The position numbers were made by a program, and so were the translations under genes. A stretch of DNA of 33,205 nucleotides from Gammaproteobacteria bacterium UBA7376 (GTDB lineage: Bacteria > Pseudomonadota > Gammaproteobacteria > Pseudomonadales > Azotimanducaceae), in assembly GCA_002470275.1 (NCBI GenBank), contig DKNY01000050.1, positions 1-33,205 of the forward strand, given 5' to 3'. Below the pieces are notes generated by a model. The model was not told the DNA's origin, did not search any database, and saw only the letters and a list, made by a program, of their open reading frames with translations. Shown here one piece after another: positions 7,820 through 15,766 of this stretch. Positions within the stretch are counted from its first letter, which is position 1. Every line of letters starts with the position of its first letter.

Positions 7820-9601
7820 CTAGGGTTTGGGGCCAACGTATTTGATACCGCGTCGGGCCTGACGTGCGATAAACCGCTGGGGCGAAATGGCGGGGGCTAC
7901 CTCTGGAGCGATCGGCGGTAGCCAGCCGAGCAGGTCGCTGGCAATGATAGCTGCGGCGAAGGGCGCGGAAGAGGTTCCCATTGACCCATGAGCCGTGGTG
8001 ATCCAGGTACGCTCGTCCAGTCGCCCAATCACCGGCTCCCGATCACTGGACACGCAGCGAGCGGCCCGTCGATGGCGCAGCAAGTGGATGTCGCCCTGTC
8101 CGATGAATCGACGGTTTCGCGCAACGTTCTCTGCGCTTGCATCCTCCGGAGCCCAGGGTCGGTATTCATAGCTGCTGCCGATGGTCCAGCTGTCATCGTT
8201 GGGGATCGTATAGCCATTGCCAACAATTGGCAGCGGCACGTGGGCCGTTGTGGGCTTTATCCAATCTAGCTGGCCATGCACATCGCCGATTTCCAGGGGA
8301 ACCTGGGTCATTTCGACGCTGGCAGAGGCGGATGCGATGACGCTGGGCATGTCGTGTCTCGCCGGCGCCCTCTGTTCAATGAATTCGATGCGCGGATGGT
8401 CGATCAGTTGGCCGCAGAGCTGCTTCAGATTAACGACCCTTGCATGGGGGAACAGCAAGCCCGCTTGGGCGTTGAGACCGAGTTCTTGGTGGAGTTCTTG
8501 GTCATTTAACAGCCTAAGCCAGTGCCCGGTGAGCGTCGGGCGATAGGCCTCGGGGAAGTAGAGATCATGGATGCGCTCAAGCTTGTGCCGTTCTTCTGCT
8601 TTCAGGGCGAGTTGAATCGCACCGCTATGTCGACAGGCCGAGTAATCCCCAAGAGCAGCTAAGGCGTGATGAAACGCCTGAACCCGAAATCCGCCCGCCG
8701 GGCTGCCGTCACCCAAGAGGCGACAATGCAGGGCGCTGGCGTCCATTTTCGATCCGCCCTTGGCGACACCTGCTGGGTCGTATAGCCGAACTGAAATATC
8801 TAGCTCTGCCAATTGGCGGGCCACCGTGCATCCCGCAACGCCCGCACCGAGGACCCAAATTTCTGATGGGGCCTGGAGCGTCGGACGCTCGCTGGGCCCG
8901 CGAAAGAAGCCACATAGGCTGTGCCGCTTAAAGGGGCGCTGGTCCACTTTGTCCATCTCGAAGCCCACCCCCTGCAGCCGTCGGCGCACGTCTCCAGCAG
9001 CCGTGAAGGTGGTGATGCTGGTACCCTGTCTCGAGGCTTCGGCAATCCGCTGGAAGATTTCCGGCCGCCACATCTGTGGATTTTTAGAGGGTGTAAAACC
9101 GTCGAGAAACCAGGCGTCTACCGGTTGAAGTTGTCGCTGCACAAAGTCCTTAAGGCCCTCCAAAGCCTGCCCGTGATAGACACTAAGCTGGATGCGTCCT
9201 TGGGCAAACTGCCTTCGGTGCCAGCCGCGCAAGAGGGGGAGAGGCCGTTCTGCCAGGGCCTGACACATACTGAGGTGGGGCCTCAGTTCAGCCAGACGCT
9301 GCCAATCTGCTGGGGCCAGGGGGTGGGCCTCAAAGCTGATGAAATGAAGCTTGCCCTGAGCTGAGGCCAGCACGCGCTCTGTGCAAAGGGCGAAATTTAG
9401 TCCGCTGCCAAAGCCCAGCTCTGCAACGGTAAGCCATTGGCCCTTAGGGTCGCCCTGCTCGAATATCCCCGCTGGCCCGAAGAACACCCTGTGGACTTCG
9501 CGCTCGCCATCTTCGGCGTAGTAGATGTCATCAAAGTCCTCAGAAAAAGGTGCGTCGCCGCGCCAGGTAATCCGAGCCGGTTCGATAAAGGGGCTACTCA
9601 C
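7820..9601 (-). CDS. mnmC: Bifunctional tRNA mnm5s2U34 biosynthesis protein MnmC
   Basis: MnmC finishes the 5-methylaminomethyl-2-thiouridine at wobble position 34: a C-terminal FAD oxidase removes the carboxymethyl group and the N-terminal SAM-dependent domain methylates the amine. The GTG at 9601 gives 593 residues and aligns with the usual N-terminus; it lies 4 bp beyond the sulfurtransferase stop, although the frame is open further upstream. Visible motifs are 'DFDDIYY' (about 22-28), SAM site 'ELGFGSGLNF' (61-70), 'DAWFLDGFTPSKNPQMW' (about 168-184), FAD Rossmann loop 'VLGAGVAG' (about 250) and C-terminal 'HGSMGTSSAPFAA'. It converges with serA across 5 bp. Confidence 0.95.
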   Translation of the reverse strand: MSSPFIEPARITWRGDAPFSEDFDDIYYAEDGEREVHRVFFGPAGIFEQGDPKGQWLTVAELGFGSGLNFALCTERVLASAQGKLHFISFEAHPLAPADWQRLAELRPHLSMCQALAERPLPLLRGWHRRQFAQGRIQLSVYHGQALEGLKDFVQRQLQPVDAWFLDGFTPSKNPQMWRPEIFQRIAEASRQGTSITTFTAAGDVRRRLQGVGFEMDKVDQRPFKRHSLCGFFRGPSERPTLQAPSEIWVLGAGVAGCTVARQLAELDISVRLYDPAGVAKGGSKMDASALHCRLLGDGSPAGGFRVQAFHHALAALGDYSACRHSGAIQLALKAEERHKLERIHDLYFPEAYRPTLTGHWLRLLNDQELHQELGLNAQAGLLFPHARVVNLKQLCGQLIDHPRIEFIEQRAPARHDMPSVIASASASVEMTQVPLEIGDVHGQLDWIKPTTAHVPLPIVGNGYTIPNDDSWTIGSSYEYRPWAPEDASAENVARNRRFIGQGDIHLLRHRRAARCVSSDREPVIGRLDERTWITTAHGSMGTSSAPFAAAIIASDLLGWLPPIAPEVAPAISPQRFIARQARRGIKYVGPKP

Positions 9602-9605
9602 GGGA

Positions 9606-10445
9606 TCAGGGCAGCGTCGTTGCGACGGGGCGCGACGGGTCTTCAATCCAGCCACTCCAAGAGGCTGGGTAAAGGGTCGGCTCGGCAAATCCGGCCACCA
9701 GGAGGGCGAGAATGTTATGGGTGGCAGTTATTCCAGAACCGCAATAGCAGACCATGGGATCTCCACCGATGGCTGCAAAGCGTTGGGCGAGATCCTGGGC
9801 AGATTTGAAATGCCCCGAACTGTCCAAATTGTCGAGGCAGGGGAGGGAGATGGCGCCCGGTATATGTCCGGCCACCGGGTCTATCGGTTCCTCTTCTCCG
9901 GCAAAGCGAGCCCTGGCTCGTGCGTCAATCAGCCGGATGGCGCCTTCAGCATGCAACGTCTCCAGCTGGTGCGTATCCACCCAGCGCGTCAAGGGTTGCC
10001 GGGCCTGAAACTGGCTGTGCGCCTTGACGTGGTCGTGAGTTGACAGCGGCCCAGTCCAAGCAGGAAGCCCACCATCTAGCACCGCAACCCGTGGGTGCCC
10101 CAGCCAACGCATCATCCACCATGCTCTTGCCGCGATGGTGCCTCCGGCATCGTCATAAACCACCACCTGATCATTATTTAATATGCCTCGGCTGCGCACG
10201 GTGTGCAGCCATGCATCTCGTTCAGGGAGCGGATGTCGGCCACCCTGATTTGAGAGCTCGGAGAGGTCCTGCTCAAGAGAGAGGTGACTAGCACCAGGGA
10301 TGTGGCCCCGGGCAAATGCGCGGGCACCCCAAGTGGAGTCATCAAGGCGCGCTCGACAGTCGAGGATACGCAGCGGGCCGCGTTGTGCGATCAGGTCCGT
10401 TAGCTCTTCTGCGCTGATGAGTTGCTGAAAGTTCATGGTCTGCAT
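9606..10445 (-). CDS. 3-mercaptopyruvate/thiosulfate sulfurtransferase
   Basis: A two-domain rhodanese (279 residues) that moves sulfane sulfur via a cysteine persulfide. The inactive N-terminal domain contains 'RARLDDSTWGARAFARGHIP'; the C-terminal domain carries the active loop 'CGSGITA' with Cys about 235. CGSG(V/I)TA is the loop of mercaptopyruvate sulfurtransferases, whereas thiosulfate sulfurtransferases usually have CRKGVTA, so mercaptopyruvate is the more likely donor. An ATG three codons later (10436) is an alternative start. It is immediately followed by mnmC, the last enzyme of mnm5s2U synthesis, and could be cotranscribed with it; a direct link to tRNA thiolation is only a guess. 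Confidence 0.88.
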   Translation of the reverse strand: MQTMNFQQLISAEELTDLIAQRGPLRILDCRARLDDSTWGARAFARGHIPGASHLSLEQDLSELSNQGGRHPLPERDAWLHTVRSRGILNNDQVVVYDDAGGTIAARAWWMMRWLGHPRVAVLDGGLPAWTGPLSTHDHVKAHSQFQARQPLTRWVDTHQLETLHAEGAIRLIDARARARFAGEEEPIDPVAGHIPGAISLPCLDNLDSSGHFKSAQDLAQRFAAIGGDPMVCYCGSGITATHNILALLVAGFAEPTLYPASWSGWIEDPSRPVATTLP

Positions 10446-10503
10446 TTGTCCATTTTAACCCGAAGAAATCTGCCGTTAGCACCTGGGCGCGTTAGCCCGG
10501 CGT

Positions 10504-12210
10504 CTACATTCGATCAGGCACGCGAATGCCCAGCAGGGTCAACCCATCGGCGAGAATACTGGCCGTTTGATGGGATAGGATCAGCCTACGTGTGCGCGCC
10601 TCCTGGTCGGCGTTGAGAATAGGGCAGTGCTCGTAAAGTTGGGTAAATCGCCCGGCGAGATCATAGAGATAGCCGCAGAGGTGGTGTGGGTAGCCCTCCT
10701 GGCCAACCTGTTCAAGCAGGTCGTGATAATTGGCGATGGCCGCCGCCAGACGACGCTCCGGATCATCTACTGGGACCGTCCGTGCAGGTAAATCATTCGG
10801 GTTTATTTCGCCACGGGTAAAAAGGCTTCGGATACGGCTGTGGGCATACTGCAGATAGGGGGCCGTATTGCCCTCAAAGCTCAACATTTGATCCCAGTCG
10901 AAGACGTAGTCGCTGGTTCGATTTTTGGAAAGATCGGCATATTTCACCGCGCCGATCCCGATCATGTCGGCCAGGGCGGCGGCTTCGCTATCGTCAATGT
11001 CAGGATTTTTGACCTGAACTTCTTTTTCACTCAGTACCAGTGAGGCGCGCTCTACCGCCTCGTCCAGCAAATCCGCCAGTTTTATCAGATCACCCTGTCG
11101 GGTTTTAAAGGGTTTGTTGTCCTTGCCCAACATGGTGCCGAACGGCATGTGGGCCAAAACGATCTCCTGGCTTGCGATCCCCGCAGCGCGAGCGACGGCA
11201 AAAATTTGCTTAAAGTGCAGCGCCTGGCGAGCATCTACAAAGTAGAGTACCCGATCGGCTCTGAGATCGCCGATTCGGTAGCGCAGCGCCGCAAGGTCAG
11301 TGGTGGCATAGAGATAGCCGCCATCGGATTTCTGCACGATGACCGGGAGCGGCTCGTTATCCTTGTTTTTGAAATCGTCCAGGAAGATGCACTTTGCGCC
11401 ATCCGATAGCTCGATTAACCCGCGCTGAGTAAGCGCGTTCACCGTCGGCGCAAGGTCATCGTTAAAGCTGCTTTCCCCCCGCGCATCGTCGGGGCCTAAA
11501 TCGATGCCCAGCCGATCATAGAGCTGCTGACAGTGGGAGGCCGATATAGCGATAAAACGCGCCCACTGCTCTAGCGCGGTGGGGCTTCCGCTCTGCAGGT
11601 CGACCACCGTCTGTCGGCTGCGGCGCTGAAAATCTTCATCGTCATCAAAACGCGCCTTGGCGAGGCGGTAGAAGGCTTCCAGGTCGGCCAAGGAATTTGA
11701 ATCCGCAGCCTTATCCTGCATATAGGTGAGTAACATACCGAATTGGGTACCCCAGTCGCCCACATGGTTTTGCCGGATTACCCTATGTCCGAGGCGCTCT
11801 AGCACGCGAGCGATGCAGTCTCCAATAATGGTGCTGCGTAAATGCCCTACGTGCATTTCCTTGGCGAGGTTGGGTCCTGAGTAGTCTACAACCACCGTCT
11901 GTGGCGTGGCTGTTTGCACCGCTAGGGGTTCTATTTCGGCGAGAAAGCCCTCGTCCAGAGTGATATTGATAAAGCCAGGGCCTGCGATGTCCACGGCTTT
12001 GGCGATGCCGTCGAGGTCTAAGGCCGCCACCACCGCCTGTGCGGTCTCTCTTGGGTTGCGACCCGCGCGTTTCGCGGCGGCCATGACCCCGTTGGCCTGA
12101 TAGTCACCAAATTCGGGTCTGCTAGCATGCTGCAGCAGGGACTCCCCACTCAGGCCAACCTCTTGAAATGCGGCCTGAATTCGCTCTCCAAGCAACGCTT
12201 TAATCTTCAT
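10504..12210 (-). CDS. argS: Arginyl-tRNA synthetase
   Basis: This class I synthetase charges tRNA-Arg. The 568-residue length is close to E. coli ArgS (577). The N-terminal Add-1 tRNA-binding domain spans about 1-100, the HIGH-type motif is 'HVGHLRS' (about 120-126) preceded by 'DYSGPNLAKEMH', and the C-terminal DALR anticodon-binding domain covers about the last 110 residues, ending 'LLGIRVPDRM'. The KMSKS motif is not conserved (region 'FKTRQGDLIKL'), which is normal for many ArgRS. It follows the cold-shock gene with a 61-bp gap on the same strand. Confidence 0.97.
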   Translation of the reverse strand: MKIKALLGERIQAAFQEVGLSGESLLQHASRPEFGDYQANGVMAAAKRAGRNPRETAQAVVAALDLDGIAKAVDIAGPGFINITLDEGFLAEIEPLAVQTATPQTVVVDYSGPNLAKEMHVGHLRSTIIGDCIARVLERLGHRVIRQNHVGDWGTQFGMLLTYMQDKAADSNSLADLEAFYRLAKARFDDDEDFQRRSRQTVVDLQSGSPTALEQWARFIAISASHCQQLYDRLGIDLGPDDARGESSFNDDLAPTVNALTQRGLIELSDGAKCIFLDDFKNKDNEPLPVIVQKSDGGYLYATTDLAALRYRIGDLRADRVLYFVDARQALHFKQIFAVARAAGIASQEIVLAHMPFGTMLGKDNKPFKTRQGDLIKLADLLDEAVERASLVLSEKEVQVKNPDIDDSEAAALADMIGIGAVKYADLSKNRTSDYVFDWDQMLSFEGNTAPYLQYAHSRIRSLFTRGEINPNDLPARTVPVDDPERRLAAAIANYHDLLEQVGQEGYPHHLCGYLYDLAGRFTQLYEHCPILNADQEARTRRLILSHQTASILADGLTLLGIRVPDRM

Positions 12211-12271
12211 CGGATCTTGCTATCCAACTTATCCGTTTAGGGCAAGCAGCTGAGCTGCTCAATCACCTGCC

Positions 12272-12829
12272 TTAGTCGATGGGTGAAACCTCTTCGGCCT
12301 GTAGGCCCTTATCATTGTCGACCACGACGAAGGTGACGTCTTGGCCGTCTCGTAGATTGCCCCGCTGGCCGTCTTTAGCGCCAACGATAGAACGCTGATG
12401 TACGAAGATTTCTTCCCCTGAAGCACGAACAATAAAGCCATAGCCCTTGCTTCGATTAAACCATTTTACGGAGCCCTGCTCGGCATGCTCAGAAGCAGGT
12501 TTAGGTTTCTCCCTGGCCGGTTCAGGCTTTCGGTTGCGTTCCCGACCACCGCGGTCCGCTGCGCCGCGAGGGGCATCCTTGCCTCGGCTGCGCTTGGATT
12601 CTTTGCGTCTTCTGTTGCCCTCACCCCTGGATTTTCGTCGAACGTCGCCACGTTGAGCAAGGCGAGCATTAAACAGGCCGTTGATGATGAGGGTGATGCC
12701 AACAAGGGCGGCCAGCGCTAGCGTGCTCCGGTTGCTGAGCTCTGGATCAGAGAAAATGCCGCTGAACAGCTCAATCACGAGGTAGGTCATCAAAAGGGCG
12801 CTGGCTACAGCGATAATCAGGGTGCGCAT
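12272..12829 (-). CDS. Membrane-anchored cold-shock-domain protein
   Basis: The 185-residue product has two predicted N-terminal membrane helices (about 3-22 and 36-53), a highly basic disordered linker rich in Arg, Lys, Gly and Pro (about 56-112), and a C-terminal cold-shock domain (about 119-182). The nucleic-acid-binding motifs are intact: RNP1-like 'KGYGFI' (128-133) and RNP2-like 'IFVHQ' (141-145), with 'VKWFNRSKGYGF' typical of Csp proteins. It therefore probably binds single-stranded RNA or DNA at the inner face of the membrane. Free Csp proteins are about 70 residues with no anchor. A similar anchored architecture exists in some gammaproteobacteria to my recollection; role unknown. 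Confidence 0.85.
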   Translation of the reverse strand: MRTLIIAVASALLMTYLVIELFSGIFSDPELSNRSTLALAALVGITLIINGLFNARLAQRGDVRRKSRGEGNRRRKESKRSRGKDAPRGAADRGGRERNRKPEPAREKPKPASEHAEQGSVKWFNRSKGYGFIVRASGEEIFVHQRSIVGAKDGQRGNLRDGQDVTFVVVDNDKGLQAEEVSPID

Positions 12830-12890
12830 AAAAGTTTGTCGTCGTTAAAGCGTGCGATATTACAGCAAAGCAGGCGGCTCATGACGCTAA

Positions 12891-13469
12891 TTACTGCTTG
12901 ATCGTGGATAGAATCTCGATGGGTTCTTCAGGCACGCCCGCCATGCCCATGCGGAGGTGGGTATCCACCAACTCAATGGCCTCCACCACATCCTTGCCAG
13001 CAATCACTCGACCGAAGACCGTATAGCCCGGCTTATTGCGCTTGGCGTCTAGGAAATCATTATCGTTGACGTTGATAAAAAACTGAGTGTTTCCCGAGTC
13101 GGGGTCGTCCAGCCGGGCCATGGCAACGCTGAAGCGCGCGTTGCTTACGCCGTTAAAAGATTCGTTGGCCACGCCGCGCTCGAATGGGCGGTATTCAAGA
13201 TCCTTGGTATAGCCACCTGCCTGGATCACAAAGCCGGGTATAACGCGGTGAAAGATCAGTCCGTCGTAAAAGGCGTCATCAACCAGAGAAAGAAAGCGTT
13301 CAACGTGCAGCGGTGCAAGGTTCTCCAGCAGCTCAATTTCGATCTCGCCCAGAGTGGTGGTGATGAGCACCCGGGGGTTGTCGCTGGCCTGGGTACCAGA
13401 ACACACCAGTAGCAGGCCGAATAGAAGTCCCAAAACCTGATTGCGTAGTGGCCAGCGCTTGTATTGCAT
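12891..13469 (-). CDS. Exported cyclophilin-type peptidyl-prolyl isomerase
   Basis: A cis-trans prolyl isomerase that should assist folding in the periplasm. The start is decided by the ATG at 13469, which has AGGAGC a few bases upstream and gives a signal peptide ('LGLLFGLLLVCSGTQASD', about 13-30); 192 residues in total. The upstream extension of the open frame overlaps pdxJ and is not protein-like. The cyclophilin core shows 'FHRVIPGFVIQAGGY' and 'NTQFFINVNDNDFLD', with catalytic Arg in FHRV and the Phe/Gln of the active site present. A Cys in the signal region (LLVC) does not fit the lipobox consensus, so I favour a soluble periplasmic protein like E. coli PpiA. It lies 40 bp downstream of pdxJ. 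Confidence 0.92.
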   Translation of the reverse strand: MQYKRWPLRNQVLGLLFGLLLVCSGTQASDNPRVLITTTLGEIEIELLENLAPLHVERFLSLVDDAFYDGLIFHRVIPGFVIQAGGYTKDLEYRPFERGVANESFNGVSNARFSVAMARLDDPDSGNTQFFINVNDNDFLDAKRNKPGYTVFGRVIAGKDVVEAIELVDTHLRMGMAGVPEEPIEILSTIKQ

Positions 13470-13509
13470 TGGGTTGCTCCTTCTGTTCTCGCGTAATGGT
13501 GGTGGCTCG

Positions 13510-14280
13510 CTAGTCCTCAGTGTCGAGGATTCGCACGTAGCGGGCAACGGTTTCAGCAAAACCGGAGGCTAAGGCATCGCAAATTAACGCATGACCAATC
13601 GAGACCTCGAGCAGCCCTGGTAGGCGTCTGAACGGCAGCAGATTTTCTTGGTCTAGGTCATGACCGGCATTTACGCCCACGCCCAGCTCTTGAGCACGCT
13701 GGGCAGTCCGCACGTACTGGTCCAACAGCGCTTGGGCACCCGCTATACCCTGGGTCCAAAACGCTTGTGCATAGGGTCCGGTATACAGTTCGATGCGATC
13801 AGCGCCGTGGGCCTGAGCGGCGTCGACCAGGGCGGGCTCCGGGTCTAGAAATAGGCTGACGCGAGCGCCAAGGTCCTGGAATAACCCGATGGTGCGCGCC
13901 AGCTCAGGGCGTTTTTGGCTCAGGTCCCAGCCGTGGTCTGAGGTCAGCTGATCATCGCTGTCAGGTACCAGCGTGACCTGGTCGGGCTTGGCCTGGGTAA
14001 CCAGTTCCGAAAAACCCGGGTACCCCCCGGGGTTGGGCCCCGCATTGGGATTACCCTCAATATTGAACTCGATGCCCGGGAAGTCAGAGCGCAGCAGGGC
14101 CGATAGGGCCATCACATCCTCAGGCCGAATATGCCGTTGATCTGGGCGCGGGTGGACGGTAATGCCTCGAGCACCAGCGGCTATGGCCACCCGTGCGGCA
14201 TCGACGACGCTGGGGTGGTGTCCCGGTCGGGCGTTCCGCAGCAGCGCGACTTTATTCAGGTTGACGCTCAGTGCAATCAC
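13510..14280 (-). CDS. pdxJ: Pyridoxine 5'-phosphate synthase
   Basis: PdxJ condenses 1-deoxy-D-xylulose 5-phosphate with 3-amino-2-oxopropyl phosphate to form pyridoxine 5'-phosphate. Family signatures are 'SVNLNKVALLRNAR' at the start, 'ARGITVHPRPDQRHI' (about 38-52), 'EFNIEGNP' and the C-terminal 'GVNAGHDLDQENL' and 'EVSIGHAL'. The 256 residues compare with 243 in E. coli; the 'VTLVPDSDDQLTSDHGWDL' segment follows the variant seen outside the enterobacteria. It starts with GTG and overlaps the yciB stop by 4 bp (GTGA). In E. coli pdxJ lies with recO and acpS; here it is coupled to yciB instead. serC (24133), which also acts in this pathway as PdxF, is in the same window. Confidence 0.95.
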   Translation of the reverse strand: MIALSVNLNKVALLRNARPGHHPSVVDAARVAIAAGARGITVHPRPDQRHIRPEDVMALSALLRSDFPGIEFNIEGNPNAGPNPGGYPGFSELVTQAKPDQVTLVPDSDDQLTSDHGWDLSQKRPELARTIGLFQDLGARVSLFLDPEPALVDAAQAHGADRIELYTGPYAQAFWTQGIAGAQALLDQYVRTAQRAQELGVGVNAGHDLDQENLLPFRRLPGLLEVSIGHALICDALASGFAETVARYVRILDTED

Positions 14281-14891
14281 GGGGCGTGCTGCTCCGACGG
14301 GTTGGTCTTGGTTTGGGCTTCATCCTGCTGGGATGATGGATCCGCTGCGGCGTCTTTCTCGGTCAGGGCGCCAATCTTCACCAGGTAGGCAACCATGATG
14401 AGGATGTAGAGAAAATTCAGGCCAGTGAGGCCCAGCAGCTTGAACGTGACCCAGGCGTCTAGAGAGAAGGTTTCGACCACCCAGATGTTGATGCCTCCAG
14501 ACAGCAAAAAACCCACGGCCCACCCGTAGGTAAGCCGGGTCCAGACTGCATCAGGGAGGGTCAACGCGTGGCCGAGCATCTTTTTCAACAGGTGCGTGCG
14601 GGCAATCATGTGGGCACCCACCAACACTAGGGTAATCGCCCAGCTGACGATTGTGGGTTTCCATTGAATAAAGGTCTCATCACGAAGGAGCAGGGTCAGC
14701 CCGCCAAGAATAAGGGGGGGCCAAAAAATGATTTGCAGTTCACGGCTAATGGTCCGCTTCATCAGTTTCAAAGCTGCGACCTGAACGCAGACCAGGGCCA
14801 GCAGGACGCCGGTGGCCAGGAAAATGTCCTTGGTGATGAAGTAGATGGCCACGAAGGCGATCACCGCCGCGAAATCAATCAACTGCTGCAT
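14277..14891 (-). CDS. yciB: Inner-membrane septation protein YciB (IspZ family)
   Basis: A polytopic membrane protein implicated in cell envelope synthesis and septation; its molecular function is not settled. Five to six hydrophobic helices fill residues 1-175, beginning 'MQQLIDFAAVIAFVAIYF' and including 'WPPLILGGLTLLL' and 'TYGWAVGFLLSGGINIWV'. The family signature 'FIQWKPTIV' is present. The hydrophilic C-terminal tail (about 178-204) is rich in Asp, Gln, Lys and Ser. The length of 204 exceeds the usual ~180 because of that tail. It is divergent from yciO across 159 bp and translationally coupled to pdxJ. Confidence 0.93.
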   Translation of the reverse strand: MQQLIDFAAVIAFVAIYFITKDIFLATGVLLALVCVQVAALKLMKRTISRELQIIFWPPLILGGLTLLLRDETFIQWKPTIVSWAITLVLVGAHMIARTHLLKKMLGHALTLPDAVWTRLTYGWAVGFLLSGGINIWVVETFSLDAWVTFKLLGLTGLNFLYILIMVAYLVKIGALTEKDAAADPSSQQDEAQTKTNPSEQHAP

Positions 14892-15050
14892 TAAGGGTCT
14901 CGGTTCCGACGTTGGGAATAGAAAGAGGCTGACGGACTGGCATTCATAAGGCGGATGCCGCGCAGCGTGTCAACAAAATGCCTGCTGAAGGCACAGGTTA
15001 AAGAGCATACACTGATATTGGGAAGTTATGCATCTCTGAGGAAAGTCGTT

Positions 15051-15662
15051 ATGGCTCAGTATCTAAAGATTCACCCTGAAAATCCCCAGCAGCGCTTGAT
15101 TGATATCGCGGTAACCGCGCTGCAGCGAGGAGAACTGGTGATCTATCCCACCGATACAACCTACGCTATTGCCTGCCAGCTGGGGGATAAGGGGGTCCTT
15201 CAGCGCCTGATTTCCCTGCGGCGGCTGGATAGCGGCCATCAATTCACCCTGGCCTGCAAGGACCTGAGCGAACTGGGCAGCTATGCGCGGGTGGAAAATA
15301 GCGTTTATCGCCTGCTCAAAAGAAATACCCCGGGGCCTTTTACCTTCCTTCTTCCCGCTACCAAGGAGGTCCCGAAACGCCTGGTGCACCCCAAGAAAAA
15401 AATCATCGGCTTACGGGTGCCCGACCACCCTGTCGCTCAGGCCCTTCTCAGCACTATGGGTGAACCGCTATTGACCACCACGTTCAGACTGCCTGGTGAG
15501 GCGGAGATGCCCCAAGACGGGGACCAAATCAGAGAGCAAATCGGCAGTCAGGTGGCGGTCGTCATCGATGGCGGACACTGCGGCACTGAATCCTCTACGG
15601 TCGTGGACCTGACCGGGCCGGAACAAGTCATCATTCGACAGGGGGTTGGCGAGCTGCACTGA
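15051..15662 (+). CDS. yciO: YciO, TsaC/Sua5-family protein
   Basis: A YrdC-fold protein related to threonylcarbamoyl-AMP synthase (TsaC/Sua5). The start at 15051 has GAGGAAAG upstream and begins 'MAQYLKIHPENPQQRLI', as in E. coli YciO. The 203 residues compare with 206. Substrate-site motifs 'VIYPTDTTYAIACQL' (about 31-45), 'TPGPFTFLLPATKEVP', 'KKIIGLRVPDHPVAQALL' and 'STVVDLT' are visible. YciO is distinct from TsaC, which should be encoded elsewhere for t6A synthesis; whether YciO itself makes threonylcarbamoyl-AMP in vivo is uncertain. In relatives it lies with trpH and scpA; here trpS follows instead. Confidence 0.93.
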   Translation: MAQYLKIHPENPQQRLIDIAVTALQRGELVIYPTDTTYAIACQLGDKGVLQRLISLRRLDSGHQFTLACKDLSELGSYARVENSVYRLLKRNTPGPFTFLLPATKEVPKRLVHPKKKIIGLRVPDHPVAQALLSTMGEPLLTTTFRLPGEAEMPQDGDQIREQIGSQVAVVIDGGHCGTESSTVVDLTGPEQVIIRQGVGELH

Positions 15663-15729
15663 TTCTGGGCTGGCGTGTTCTAACCAGCGAGAGAGGGTGA
15701 AAACTCTGCCATCATGTTGCCTGACCCTC

Positions 15730-15735
15730 TATACT
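15730..15735 (+). promoter_or_regulatory. Possible -10 element upstream of trpS
   Basis: TATACT (5 of 6 to consensus) lies 31 bp before the TTG start. The expected -35 position (TGCCAT at 15707-15712, 17-bp spacing) is weak. An ACCCTC/GAGGGT inverted repeat overlaps the same interval and includes the ribosome binding site. Confidence 0.3.
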
Positions 15736-15766
15736 CCTCACCTTCAGGGTAAAAGAGGGTGCTCGT

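Noticed and set aside
9525..10043. Plus-strand open frame (172 codons) over mnmC and the sulfurtransferase
   Set aside because: Antisense shadow of two genes with complete catalytic motifs.
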